Source of the DNA: JAJYKC01 sp963823105
GTDB lineage: Bacteria > Acidobacteriota > Terriglobia > Bryobacterales > Bryobacteraceae
Assembly (NCBI GenBank): GCA_963823105.1
Contig: CAWGKC010000004.1
Location: 310,001 to 374,000 of the forward strand
Direction: 5' to 3'
DNA length: 64,000 nucleotides
In this document: piece by piece, positions 23,684 to 34,759 of the stretch
Position numbering within the stretch: the first letter of the stretch is position 1
Layout: each line of letters begins with the position of its first letter
Made by a program: the position numbers and the translations under genes
Notes under the pieces: model-generated
Seen by the model: only the letters and a program-made list of their open reading frames with translations
Database searches by the model: none
What the model was told of the DNA's origin: nothing

Positions 23684-24009
23684 ATCACCCGCGCCCGGAC
23701 GAGGTGTGGCTGATCTCACTGGATCACACCGTGGGATCCGAGATCCCAAAGACTCGCCCCTGCCTGGTCGTCTCACCGGGGGAAATGAATGGGCATTTGC
23801 GGACCGTCATCGTCGCTCCCATGACCACTTCCGGGCGCCCCTATCCGACTCGCGTCGGCGTGACTTTCCAAAGCAAGCGGGGACAGGTGGTCCTGGACCA
23901 GATCCGCGCCGTCGACCGGGAACGCCTGATCCCCAAGCTAGGCTCGGTTTCGGCGAAGACCGCGCGGACCGTCTCCGCAGTGCTAGTTGAGATGTTCGCT
24001 CGATCGTGA
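23671..24009 (+). CDS. mazF: MazF-type endoribonuclease toxin
   Basis: A 112-residue MazF/PemK protein. It shows PDEVWLISLDHTVGSEIPKTRPCLVVSP, which carries the conserved arginine of the active site, then VIVAPMTTSGRPYPTRV, and GQVVLDQIRAVDRERL, all family landmarks. MazF toxins cut mRNA at short specific sequences and stop growth when the antitoxin is lost. The gene is intact and directly follows mazE with overlap, so the module appears functional. Confidence 0.9.
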   Translation: MAVVNHPRPDEVWLISLDHTVGSEIPKTRPCLVVSPGEMNGHLRTVIVAPMTTSGRPYPTRVGVTFQSKRGQVVLDQIRAVDRERLIPKLGSVSAKTARTVSAVLVEMFARS

Positions 24010-24076
24010 ACCGCTGAGCATCGGGAATAAGGATTTTTGGACGAAGTCGGGGCCAAGCGCGAGCATTTTTACGGAC

Positions 24077-24312
24077 TTACCGAATCGGCATATCGACCTC
24101 GACAAAGTGCCGGGCTTGGCCGCACTGACCGCCGCGTTGATTTGCGCGGTGTAAGGCTTGATAAAGCTCCGACGTCCTTGACCCAATACGATAAGGGCTA
24201 TCGCGCGGCCCGCGATGATTTGGCGATATCGGATATTCTTGTCCGTCTTCACCAAAACTGCAAACCCCGCGGCCTCCGCGGCATTCAGCAATTCGCCGAA
24301 CAGAACGAGCAT
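24077..24312 (-). pseudogene. DUF5615 (PIN-like) toxin-type gene, internally deleted and frameshifted
   Basis: The frame opens MLVLF and then jumps directly to GELLNAAEAAGF. Normal DUF5615 proteins have about 25-30 residues between these points, including the first acidic PIN-like active-site residue and its helix. The following VLVKTDKNIRYRQ and IALIVLGQG match the family. A second break near 24115 moves the ending to another frame, where the usual close HFVEVDMPIR is read. It begins 1 bp after the DUF433 gene's corrected stop, as in intact pairs. An in-frame deletion plus frameshift indicates true decay. Confidence 0.65.
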
Positions 24313-24541
24313 CTATGGTTGCGCGGGGGGCTTCGGTGCTGTGCGCGGCGAATTGCAAAACGGCCTCCACCTGCTCCAGCGTCACGCCGAATTCTTCCAC
24401 CAGTTCGCCAACGCTCAGTTCCTGAAGGTTCTCGAACACCGTCGCGATTGGCGTGCGAGTGCCGCGAAATACCCATGCGCCGCCGCGCTTGCCGGGAATG
24501 CCGACCGTCGCCGGACATTGTAACCAATCGAGGTTTGGCAT
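24313..24541 (-). CDS. DUF433 antitoxin-like protein
   Basis: A protein of about 75 residues opening MPNLDWLQCPATVGIPGKRGG, then VFRGTRTPIATVFENLQEL and the helix-turn-helix-like VEEFGVTLEQVEAVLQFAA. This is the standard DUF433 layout, usually paired with a DUF5615 protein as a presumed toxin-antitoxin system. The run of six G at 24325-24330 seems to contain an indel: one frame change there gives a stop at 24313-24315, right before the DUF5615 ATG. Without it the frame runs to 24077. Its partner is damaged, so the pair is probably inactive. Confidence 0.7.
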
Positions 24542-24644
24542 GACTCACCCTCCGCATGCATCTGGCGCCAGCCGGCCCCGCTCGAATGCTATGAGCCGCT
24601 TTCGGCGCCCGCGCACCGACGCTCCGGCACGGCCTTCCTCAACT

Positions 24645-25901
24645 TCAACTTCGGCAATACTGCGATTCGGCGGGCGCCTGGTAACTCACATCCAACTGCG
24701 GCGTCTCCAACCGCCGCCCCTCCACCTTCGACCTCAAGCAACTCTCCAACATCCCGCTGGTCAACAGCGTCCGCCGCACCGAATACGGTGCGCGGCCGGT
24801 CATGAACATTTGTTCGATCTTCGACACCAGACACGCCGAGTAAGTCACGTTCGGATTCGGCGATAAGAAGAACTGAGTCGAGATGACTCCCTTCCCTTCC
24901 ACGCTCGCCGCGAAGTTGAAGTCCTGAATCGCGCCGTCCAGCATCAACATGGTAGCGCGCAAACCGTCGCGGTACTCGATGCAATAGGCCGCTGGATTCT
25001 TCACGAGTCCTTGTAACACTCCGGGCGCCAGCAGATTCTGCGTCCGCCCGTCTTTCACCGTCAAACCAAGCGGTGTGTCGCTGCGCGAAAGCGCGGCTTC
25101 GAGGAGCCGCTTCGACCAACGCCCATCCTCGTTCGCCTTCCACACCGCATCGCCTTGCAGTAACTCGACCGCCTTCACGCCCGTCTCGCCGCCCTTGCGG
25201 CGCTCGACCATGCACTGCATTCCTTCGAGCGCATGAAAGTCCATCGGATCGGACCCGCCCTCGCCCACCATCACCGCTTCTTCGATCTTCGCCCCCAGCG
25301 GGATCTCCACATCCGGCAACCGCCACGTCACGGGCAAGCTCGATCCGGCCAACATCGGAAACCCCATCCGCTCCGACGCCTCCACCATCGCCTTCGCCTT
25401 GGTGAAGCTGTAAGACAGGTGCTTGTCGTTATACAGCGGAACCACACGCCCATCTTCTTCAAATACCTTGCGGCATTGATCGAAAAACTCGAATCGCGGA
25501 TAGAGGATCTGGCCTTTCTCGTTGCGCGGATAATCGCCGTGCTCGCCGACGATCAATACCGCGTCGCAGGCCATCTGCTTGCCGCCGCAGCGCAGCGTCT
25601 CGGCGATCGTCGGATACACCTTGAACCCGAACTCCTTCGCCCGCGCCTGGCTCAAATCGCCCTCGGGCCGCTGGTCCACATACAGCGAAACCACTTTGGC
25701 ATTCGCCTTGTGCCACTCCCCGTTGTGTGGATAGCCGACCAGGAAGCGGTCGCCGATATGCTGGCCATGCGAAAGATAGCGGTAAATCGTCGTCACCACC
25801 GCGACGCGCAGCGGTTCTTTCCCGTCTTGTCCGACCGCGCGCCGCTCGAGCGCGACCGCGCCCAGCGCGGCCCATTCCAGAAATCGCCGGCGTGTCAGCA
25901 T
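24645..25901 (-). CDS. Secreted protein of unknown function, tandem copy A
   Basis: A 418-residue protein with a twin-arginine-like leader (MLTRRRFLEWAALGAVAL). It opens its mature part with VAVVTTIYRYLSHGQHIGDRFL and contains VLIVGEHGDYPRNEKGQ, DKHLSYSFTKAK, MLAGSSLPVTWR and MQCMVERRKGGETGVK. The VTTIYRYLSHGQHIGDRF and GEHGDYPRNE blocks are strikingly conserved in the neighbouring copy B, so they may form the active or binding site. The stop of copy B is immediately followed by this start, so they are co-transcribed. Related proteins occur in acidobacteria and planctomycetes, but no reaction is known to me. Confidence 0.75.
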   Translation of the reverse strand: MLTRRRFLEWAALGAVALERRAVGQDGKEPLRVAVVTTIYRYLSHGQHIGDRFLVGYPHNGEWHKANAKVVSLYVDQRPEGDLSQARAKEFGFKVYPTIAETLRCGGKQMACDAVLIVGEHGDYPRNEKGQILYPRFEFFDQCRKVFEEDGRVVPLYNDKHLSYSFTKAKAMVEASERMGFPMLAGSSLPVTWRLPDVEIPLGAKIEEAVMVGEGGSDPMDFHALEGMQCMVERRKGGETGVKAVELLQGDAVWKANEDGRWSKRLLEAALSRSDTPLGLTVKDGRTQNLLAPGVLQGLVKNPAAYCIEYRDGLRATMLMLDGAIQDFNFAASVEGKGVISTQFFLSPNPNVTYSACLVSKIEQMFMTGRAPYSVRRTLLTSGMLESCLRSKVEGRRLETPQLDVSYQAPAESQYCRS

Positions 25902-27123
25902 CTAAGTTCTCCAGTAAGTGGATTCGCGCGAAGGCTGATAGCGGATTGCCAGTTGCGGCGTCTCCATCCGCGTCTGATCCCGGTACAGACTCTCCACGCC
26001 AGCCGCCGTCAACGCGGTCGTCAACAGCGTCCGCTCGATCGGATAGGGCGATTTACCCGTCAAAAAAAGCGTCTCCATGTTATTCACCAGCGGGCTGAAA
26101 AAATCGGCCAGCGTCGTGCGCCCATCTGGCATCGGCAAATACATCTGCGTCGAGAACGGTTCGACGCGCCCATCGATCGCCGCCGCGAAATTGAAATCCT
26201 TCACCAGTCCGTTCATCAGTAACATCGTGCAGAGTAACCCGTCGTTATGTTCGTATCGATATGCCACCGGCTCTTTCACCAGCGCCCGCATCTGATCCGG
26301 CGTGGGGAAAATATCGTTGAAGCCCTCTCGCGCCGGAGTCAGCGTATGGCTGCGGCACAGCGCCGCGTTCAATCAACTTCGCCGGCCACACGCCCTCCTT
26401 CATCGCATTCCAAAAATTCTCGCCGCGATAGGCCTGCATCCATTTCACGCCCGTCTCGCCGCCCTTGCGCCGCTCCACCATGCACTGAATCGTCTCCAGC
26501 CCGTGAAAATCGTAGCTGTCGACGCCGCCGTAGCAAACGCACAGCGCCTCCCGCACCGGCGCGCCCAGCGGCATCTCCACCGACGGAATCCGCCATGTCA
26601 CCGCCAGGCTCGATCCGGCCATCAACGCGAACCCCATCTCGCGCGAGGTGTCGTACATCCTCTTCGCCCAGTCGAAATTCCACGAAAGATGTTTATCGCA
26701 GAACACCGGCACCGTCCGCCCGCTCGCCCGGAACACTTTCACGATCTGCTCGAAAAACTGGTAGCGCGGATATTCCGTCTGCCCCATCTCGTTGCGCGGG
26801 TAGTCGCCGTGCTCGCCCACCAGCACCACTCCATCCACCGCCAGTTTGTCCCCGCCGAGCGTCAACGCGTCCGCCACCGACGGATACAGCTTCATCGCCG
26901 GATGGCGCGCCGCCCGTTCCCGGCTCAGGTCCAGCGGCCCCACCTGATCCACATACAGCGCGACAAGATCGAACGGAGGGTAATGATACTCCCCGTTCCA
27001 GCCATAGCCGTCGAGAAACCGGTCGACGATGTGCTGCGCGTGGTAAAGCTTTCGATACACGTTGGTCACCGCCGCCAATCGCGGGCGGCGCTTGTGAGAA
27101 GCGGGTTGAGAAGAATCTGGCAT
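25902..27123 (-). CDS. Protein of unknown function, tandem copy B (one frameshift)
   Basis: A paralogue of the downstream gene, without an obvious leader peptide: it opens MPDSSQPASHKRRPRL and then AVTNVYRKLYHAQHIVDRFLDG. It shares GEHGDYPRNEMGQ, CDKHLSWNFDWAK, LMAGSSLAVTWR and QCMVERRKGGETGVKW with copy A. A frameshift near 26366 separates the last third, which continues GFNDIFPTPDQMRALVKEP and ends YQPSRESTYWRT, parallel to copy A's ending ESQYCRS. The upstream gene is divergent, so a promoter should lie in 27124-27168. Confidence 0.7.
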
Positions 27124-27168
27124 AAGAATTCGCCGAACTCAGTTATTATATGGCAAGGTTTCGTTTTC

Positions 27169-28359
27169 TTGCGAATCTTTTTTGCATATTTAACCATTTC
27201 TTTCCCACTGTTGGCCCAAGTCTCGGACGCGGCGCTGGCGATCCATCGCCGCGCGCTCGTCTTCGACGGCCACATCCACGCGATCGACCGCGAGTTCTAT
27301 CGTGGCGGCGACATCGGCGTCCGCAAGCCCGACGGCCAGTTCGATCTTCCGCGCGCCATCGAAGGCGGTCTCGGTGCGATGTTCTTCTCGATCTTCGTCA
27401 CCGAGGATTACTATCCCCAGCGCTTCGAAACCAAACAGGCGCTGCGCATGCTCGATTGCGCCCGCGAGCAGATCGCCCGCAATTCGAACAGAATCGCCGT
27501 CGCCTTAAACGCATCCGATGTCGTGAGCATCCGCGCGCAAGGTAAAATCGCGGCCGTGCTCGACATCGAAGGCAGCTTCGATCTCGACGGCGATCTCGGC
27601 GTCCTGCGCGAAATGTACCGCCTCGGCCTGCGCTCCATGCAACTGTCCGCTCACAATTGGGACAACCACTACGCCGATTCCTGTTGTTCTCCGCCGCTCT
27701 CGCACGGCCTCTCCGCGCACGGGCGCGAGGTCATTCGCGAAATGAACCGGCTGGGCATGGTCGTCAATGTTTCCCATGCTTCCGACGAGGCGATGTCCCA
27801 GGCCATCGACGCCAGCTCCGATCCCGTCGCCGCGACTCATCACGGCCTGCGCGACTACAACGACATTCCCCGCAACATGCCCGATTGGCTGCTGAAGAAG
27901 CTCGCCGCCAAGGGCGGCGTGATCGGGTTCCAGATTGGCAACGAGTTTCACAACCGCAAGCTCTACGAATGGCGCACCGCGCACGCCGGAAAGGCGTTTT
28001 GGGACACCACGGCGATCCTGAACCGCCCCACGAATCTCACCATCGCCGATATCGACCGCCTCGTCGCCCCTCAATTCCCCATGCCTGGTTTCGACGTTCC
28101 CGAAGAAGTGCGCTTCACCGTCGACGATTGGGTGGCAGTGGTGGACCACGCCATTCAATTGGTGGGCGAAGATCACGTGGCGCTCGGAAGCGACTTCGAC
28201 GGCGGACCCACGCTTTCGCGCGGCATGCGCGATATCCGCGACCTGCCTATGATCACCGAAGCCATGCTCAGCCGCGGATATTCCGAAGAGCGGATCGACA
28301 AATTCCTCGGCGGCAACCTCTTGCGCCTTTTTCGCCAGGTAACGGAAAAAACCCGCTGA
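27169..28359 (+). CDS. Secreted M19-family membrane dipeptidase
   Basis: A zinc dipeptidase of the renal-dipeptidase family. The metal-binding opening is LVFDGHIHAIDR; DIEGSFDLDGDLGVLREMYRLGLR, SAHNWDNHYADSC, NVSHASDEAM, and HVALGSDFDGGP follow in the family's order, and the end EERIDKFLGGNLLRLF is standard. I propose the TTG at 27169, which gives a signal peptide (MRIFFAYLTISFPLLAQ). No ATG in frame fits; the open frame further upstream is antisense to copy B. Members cleave dipeptides, including some with D-residues. Its place beside the TonB receptor suggests nutrient use. Confidence 0.85.
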   Translation: MRIFFAYLTISFPLLAQVSDAALAIHRRALVFDGHIHAIDREFYRGGDIGVRKPDGQFDLPRAIEGGLGAMFFSIFVTEDYYPQRFETKQALRMLDCAREQIARNSNRIAVALNASDVVSIRAQGKIAAVLDIEGSFDLDGDLGVLREMYRLGLRSMQLSAHNWDNHYADSCCSPPLSHGLSAHGREVIREMNRLGMVVNVSHASDEAMSQAIDASSDPVAATHHGLRDYNDIPRNMPDWLLKKLAAKGGVIGFQIGNEFHNRKLYEWRTAHAGKAFWDTTAILNRPTNLTIADIDRLVAPQFPMPGFDVPEEVRFTVDDWVAVVDHAIQLVGEDHVALGSDFDGGPTLSRGMRDIRDLPMITEAMLSRGYSEERIDKFLGGNLLRLFRQVTEKTR

Positions 28360-28398
28360 AGCGTGTATAATGGAAAAATCTTTTCAAGGGGTTTCACC

Positions 28399-31300
28399 AT
28401 GCGAAAGCTGCTTTTGTTTTCGATTCTGGCGCTCGGCGTATTTCCAGCCGCATTCGCCCAACTCGCATCCACCACCGCGCTCGTGGGCAACGTAACCGAT
28501 AGCGCCGGTTCCGCGATTCAAGGCGCCAAAGTCGTCGCCACCAACACCGACACCAAGGAGACCCTTACCACCACCACGAACGACGAAGGCTCCTATAGCC
28601 TCCAGTTTATCAAGACCGGAACCTATTCCATTACGGTCACGCGCGATGGATTTACCATCGTTCACCAAGAACGGAGTCACGGTCGAAAACAATCAGATTG
28701 TCCGCACCGACTTCGCGATGACCGTCGGGCAAGTGAGCCAGAAGATGGAAGTCACCGCCGAAGCGCCTCCGATGGCCACCGACGACGCGGCGATCAGTCA
28801 GACCATGGACTCAAGGCAGACCGTCAATTTGCCGCTCAATGGCCGCGATCCTCTTAAACTCGCCGTCATAACGCCCGGCGTTCTTCCCGGTTTCAAATCC
28901 GCTCCAGGCAATCCAGGAGGAGGGGAGGATTTCATCGCCGCCGGCGTGCGCGAGATTCAAAACCTGGTTACTCTCGACGGCGTCAGCCTGATGAATAACC
29001 TCATCACCACCACCACCTTCCGTCCCTCCGTCGACGCCATCCAGGAAGTAGACATCCAAACCGGCACTTACCAGGCTCAATACGGCGGATACATGGGCCT
29101 GCAAATGAACCTGGTGACGAAGACCGGGACGAACGATCTCCATGGCGCCGCTTATGAATTCGCGCGCAACAATTTCTTCGATGCCCGCGGATTTTTCGAG
29201 AAGCCCAGCGCGCCGCAGGCGCCCTTCCACCAGAACCAGTTCGGCTTCGTGCTCGACGGCCCTGTCTACATTCCTAAACTCTACGACGGCCGCAATAAGA
29301 CCTTCTTCACCGCCAACTACGAGGGCCTGCGCGAGTCCCAGGCCATCGCGCAATTCTCCACCGTTCTCACGCCGCTCATGCGCGAGGGCAACTTTTCCGA
29401 GTATGGAAAACCGATTCACAATCCGCTCGCCGCGGGCGATCCCGCTTTCGCCGGCAATATCGTTCCCTCGTCCCTGCTGTCGCCGCAGGCGATCAAGGCT
29501 CTTCAATACATGCCGCTGCCCAACGCTCCGGGCATCAGCAACAATTTCCTGGCGAATGTTTTAAACGCCAACACCACGAACCAGACGCTGGACCGGCTCG
29601 ATCAGAGCCTCGGCCAGAATATCCGGCTGTTCTTCCGCTACGCCTGGGAAAATACTTCGCTCATCAACGACAACGCGAACCCCTTCAACGGCTATAACCA
29701 GCCCGTCACCGACCGCAACTTCGTGCTTGGCTATACCCAGGTGATCACTCCGAACATGGTGAACGACCTGCGTTTTGGCCGCCAGCACACCACCATCGAT
29801 TCCGTCAATTTCTTCAACACTCCGGCGCTGGCCAACGCCGGCACCGCGCTCGGCATCCCCGGCTTCACCACCAACCTCGCCAACTCCGGCCTGCCCGATT
29901 TCGGCATCACCGGTTTCATGTCCATTGGCGGCGATAACATGGCCAGTTCCAATTGGTATGAAACCGACACAACCTGGCAGGGAACCGACGTCCTAAGTTG
30001 GACCCACGGCGCGCACAGCATCCAGGCCGGCGCCGAAGTCCGCAAATTGATTACCCTGCGCACGGCTAACAACAACCCGCGCGGCGGCTTCAGCTTCTCC
30101 GGAACGTTGAGCGGCTACGCTCCGGCCGATTTCATGCTCGGCCTTCCCCTGAACGTCACCACGCCCGGCCCGCTCGTTCCCGGTGGCGGCGAACAATACC
30201 GCGATGGATTTTTCTTCGTGGACAAATGGCAACTGTCGCAGCGGCTCACCGTCACGCTCGGCCTGCGTTATGAGCTGCCCACTGTGCCTCAATCGGTCAA
30301 CGGCAACGGCACCATTCTGAATCCGCAGCACACCGCGTTTATCCCATCGACGGTGCCTCAGATTATTCCTTTCACCGATCCCACGCACAAGGATTTCGCG
30401 CCCCGCGTCGGTTTCGCGTACCGCGCCTCCGATAAATGGGTTGTTCGCGGCGGCTTTGGTATCTATTACAACGCCAATCAGTTGAACTCCTACACACTGA
30501 CTACCACCAACCCCCCGTTCAGTACCATTTACACCTTCATCAACAACCCAGCGAACCCCACCGTTTCGCTCTCCAATCCCGAGCCAACCAGCGCGCAGGG
30601 CGCGGCGCCGAAGCCGAACGCCTTCACCATCAACCCCAATTTGCCCACCGCCTACATGACTCAGTGGAGTTTCGATGTCGAACGGGCCTTGTGGCAGGGC
30701 GCCGCTCTCGACGTCCAATATCTCGGCTCGCACACCGTTCACCTCGACCGCAGTTACTACGACAACACTCCTTACTTCCCGGGTCCCGGCTCGGTCAATA
30801 GCCGCCGTCCCAATCAACTCTTCAACGTCATCCGCGTCATCCAAACCGACGAGATCGCCAGCTACAACGGCATGAACGTCGTGCTCCGGCAGAACTTCAC
30901 GCACGGTCTGACCATGCTGCTGTCCTACACCTGGGCGCACGCCCTCGACATCTCGACCGATTCCAACGGCGGCGGCGCCCCCATGAATCCGTACAATTGG
31001 GCCGCCGACTACGGCAACTCAAACTGGGACGTTCGCAATCGCTTCGTCGGTAGCTTCAACTACGAACTTCCCTTCTTCAAAGGCGCTTCCTCGGCGCTTA
31101 CCCGCTACACGCTCGGCGATTGGCAGATCAACGGCATCATCACGGCCCAAAGCGGGTTCCCCATCAACGTCACCGTTCCGGGCGATCCGGCCAACACCGG
31201 CGACAGCAACGAACGCCCCAATCTGGTCGGCGCCCTTTCGTCCAACTGCGGCGACGGCCATCTCACCCATTGCATATCGCCGGCCGCCTTCGCCGTTCCG

Positions 31301-31558
31301 GCTCTATACACGTTCGGCAACGCCGGCCGCAACTTACTTCGCGGCCCCGATCTCGTCGATGTCGATTTCTCGCTGTTCAAGAATTTCCCCATTCGCGAGC
31401 GCGCCGCCTTCCAGCTTCGGGGAGAGTTCTTCAACATCCTGAATCACCCGTCGTTCAACAATCCCGGCGCGACTCTTGGCACATCGACGTTCGGAGTCAT
31501 CAGCTCCACGTCGAACAACAACCGCGAAATTCAGATCGCCGGCAAGTTCACGTTCTGA
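28399..31558 (+). CDS. TonB-dependent outer-membrane receptor, Oar-like (one frameshift)
   Basis: The protein has about 1050 residues. It has a signal peptide (MRKLLLFSILALGVFPAAFAQ), then a carboxypeptidase-regulatory-like domain (ALVGNVTDSAGSAIQGAKVVATN, residues 30-110). A plug domain includes VNLPLNGRDPLKLAVITPGV and TLDGVSLMNNL, and then a long beta-barrel follows with typical aromatic-rich strands, ending REIQIAGKFTF. This is the Oar/SusC-like class abundant in acidobacteria, taking up oligomers or peptides. A break near 28658 splits the N-terminal domain from the plug. A TATAAT box lies at 28366-28371 with a weak -35. Confidence 0.88.
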
Positions 31559-31693
31559 CCCCCGCTCATTCGCGGCGTCATGGACCTCGCACGACGGCGA
31601 CGACCGCTCACCTGAGCCGGAAACCGCAGTTGGCCGCCGCGCCAGAGATCGCCCGCTCCTTCTTCCGCGCCGAGGAAGTAGACTGAGATTACC

Positions 31694-33653
31694 ATGGGCA
31701 TACAGCGGGTGTTCTATTTCGCGCCGATGGTTTTGCTCGCCACCGATCCGGCGTTCTGCCAGTACGTCCCCACCGACGTTTCGCCTCAGGTTACGCTCGT
31801 GGGATCGGCCACCCCGCAGCAGCAGTGGGTCGGGGATACCATGCAGATGTACGAGCCGAGCGGGATGGTTGTGACGACGGCGATCTGCTCTTACGCGACG
31901 CTGACATACTTCTGCGGGCCGACCAACGCGAAGAGTATCAGCGTTGCGCCGGATGGGACGCACCGGCCCGGCGTCTGGGGCCACGACGAAGGGCCGTCCG
32001 TCCAGCTTAGCGTCCCGGCCACCGACAACCGGATAAGTTTTTTCTGGGGCGACTCGCTGACAGCATACAACCCGGCGATGGTTCCCCCCCGATGCCTATC
32101 AAGTGTTTGCATGTGACGGCGCAATGATGCCCGACGGCTCCTGAATCGGCGTGGACACGGTTTCCTTTCTCTCCACGGCGGATGTCGCGAATATTCCAAA
32201 ATGCACATATCTGTACGACCTGGACCAATATTTGAGGGGCGTTACCCTCGCAGCTCCTTCCTATACCGGAGGGCCGGGACACGGTGGAACCTGCCCGAAG
32301 CAAACGTACATCGTGGACACGGCGACCGGGCACGCCGGGAGCGTTCCGTGGGCCGGGTTCACCTACCAGAATCTGACCGCCCCGCTGCCGGCAGGCGAGG
32401 ACATGCTCGGCGGCCACACCGCGACCGGCGCATTTCCAGTTCCGACGGCCAGCGATACGGACATTTTCGTCTTGTACACGGTTCAGTCTCAGAAAAACGT
32501 GACGCTGAGCACGAATTTCAAGACGGAGTCTCTATTGCTCGACGAGCATAGTGCCGACACGACGCTCTCGCAGACGGCGATGCCGCAGCTCAAGCCGCTG
32601 TACCTGTTTTCCACGCTTCCGAACGGGACGGTATTTACCAGCAATGTTGGCACGACGTACACGGTGACCCTCTGTTCGGGCGCGTCATTCGCCTCCGCAT
32701 GGATAATGGGAGGAAGCTGGCAGGGCATTTCAATAGGAGGGAAGGTCTTTCAAGTCAGCTCCGTGGACTCCGACGATGATTCTTTGACCGTTACATCGGC
32801 GCTGCCGGGTGGCTCCGGTCCGACGTGCTCGAACACGGTCCCCTACGCGGCGATTCCGGTGCAAACGACCGGTCCCGGCCGCTTCATGTTCGCCGCGCCG
32901 GAGTTTCTGAGCCTGGCGTTGACTTCGGCGCAGGGCTGGGACGTGCCAGGCGGCTTGCCGCCGATGCTGCGTACCGTTCCGGTGGTTTGCGTTTGGGGTT
33001 CCGACTTCGATTACCGCCTCAGCAACGTGTATCTCGGTTGCATGGCGGCCGACACCTCCACCATCGAAGGCGCGAGCAACGGCGGGACGGGCGTGAGCAA
33101 AGTATATTACCTGAAGGGCCTGACCTCCGGAGGGGTTGCCTCCTGGTCGCTGGGGGACGAGACGCAGGCGGTGCCGATTCTCTCGTCGTGGACGTCGGGA
33201 TCTCCCTGCGTGGGAGAGCATTCGGTGCGGTGGATCGCGCCGTTAAACCTGTTTCTGATGACCTACGGGAGCTCAAAATGTGGCGGGCTGGTATTCCGGA
33301 CATCGAGCACTCCGTGGGGGCCGTGGACGGTCGAGTCGGAGCTTTTCCCGGATGATCCGAGCTCGGGCTGGATGCAGAAGCTGATTTATTCGTCGGGCGC
33401 GGTGGGAACGCCGAATTTCAACCAGCAGCCGGCGGTTTACATGACGGATGTTCCGAATGGCGCAACGATCAACACGGAGGGGCTGTACCCGCCATTCACT
33501 CAAACCGGGGACCCATACGGTCCATATCAATTGCCTGGCTCGACGGCGTATGCCAATGGGAACGGCACGGTCAACGTATTCATGAACCTGAGCGGCTACA
33601 ACCCGTATGTCGCCTGGCAGATGACGGCGGATTTGAAGTTGGTTGCGCATTAG
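31694..33653 (+). CDS. Large exported protein, DUF4185-like, broken at a poly-C run
   Basis: It has a signal peptide (GIQRVFYFAPMVLLATDPAFC) and about 650 residues. The N-terminal part runs to about 32084. There, a run of seven C shifts the frame; the continuing text is SPPDAYQVFACDGAMMPDGS, then a TGA at 32142, then IGVDTVSFLST. The C-terminal half includes CVGEHSVRWIAPLNLFLMTYG and WGPWTVESELF, a five-bladed-propeller-like DUF4185 pattern seen in putative glycoside-processing proteins. The stop may be an error for a tryptophan codon. Function is uncertain. Confidence 0.6.
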
Positions 33654-33677
33654 CAAAACAGGGAGGAGTTTCTTTCG

Positions 33678-34665
33678 ATGTTTTCAAGCATTCGGTTTCG
33701 ACTGGGCGTGGCGACGCTTCTGGCGGCGCTTCCACTGGCGGCGCAGCAGAAGTACCAGATCACGAAGTTCTATGTTCCGCCTCCGCCCCGGAATTTCCCT
33801 GTAACCAAACCCGCCGGAATTAACGATCAAGGCGAGGCTGCCGGCATCTTTGCGTTTCACGTTGGCGACCTCGGCGACGTGCAGGGGTTCTTGCGCTTGC
33901 CGGACGGAACGCTCCAATATCCGATTACCGATCCAAACGATGCGCAAGGACGAGACACTAACCTCACCGGCATCAACGACTCGGAGGTGATTTCCGGCTA
34001 CTACAGCAACAGCCAGCAGGAACACGGCTTCCTGTGGAGCAATGGAATTTTCACGGATATTAGCGAGATTCAGAATGGCGCCACCCGTATTTATTCCCTC
34101 AACAACAGTGGCGATTTCTGTGGAGCATTCGGCCAGGAGGAACCCCTGCGGGACGGCTTCATTAGCATCGGCGGGAATCTGATTCAGGTCAATGCGCCTA
34201 ACGCTACTTACACGCGGGTCAGCAGTCTGGGTTCCGATGGCTCGGCCGTCGGCATCGGATTCGGTGTCAGCGGTTTAGCGGCCGTAAGCTTCGTTCGCGG
34301 CCCGAAGGGTGCGCTGAGCACGTTCCAGGCAAAGAACGCGAACCCAGCCTTTGGCACTTTTGCCATGGGAATCAATACGCAGGCGCAGTTGATTGTCGGA
34401 TATTACTATGACGAGTCCCTGCGCGTGCATGGTTTTGTCCTCCATTACACGCGCCCGCTCGATGAGTTGGATGCTCTCGCCGTGCGAAGCGGTACGCCGA
34501 CGGCGGGGCCGGCTCAGATCGACGCTACGGTGATCGATGCCCATCCCAATGGCAATACCTACATCACGGGTGTGAATGCGAATGGAGTGATTGTCGGCTA
34601 TTGGCAGGATACCGCAGGACAGCGTCAACGGCACCTTCGGATTCATCGGCACGCCCATCCAGTAG
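33678..34665 (+). CDS. Exported HAF-repeat protein (one frameshift at the end)
   Basis: A signal peptide (MFSSIRFRLGVATLLAALPLAAQ) precedes about 310 residues of loose repeats with the HAF pattern: AGINDQGEAAGIFA, GINDSEVISGYYSNS, LNNSGDFCGAFGQ, GINTQAQLIVGYYYDES and GVNANGVIVGYWQD. Each repeat is a short beta-hairpin with a conserved Ile-Asn and Gly-Tyr or Gly-x-Tyr. A shift near 34615 moves the last residues to another frame reading DSVNGTFGFIGTPIQ, which is the usual closing of such proteins. HAF proteins are exported and of unknown role. It lies 24 bp after the previous gene, probably one operon. Confidence 0.8.
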
Positions 34666-34759
34666 CGCCCGGTTTGATTTGAGCGGACGGGCAACCGGAT
34701 TCGAAGCGAACGCCAATCGGCTTCGTAACGCCGCCGGCCGGGGCGTTAGAGGCATCCGA

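Noticed and set aside
32142..32144. TGA as a possible selenocysteine codon
   Set aside because: No selenoprotein family matches and a frameshift lies just upstream; an error or nonsense mutation is simpler.
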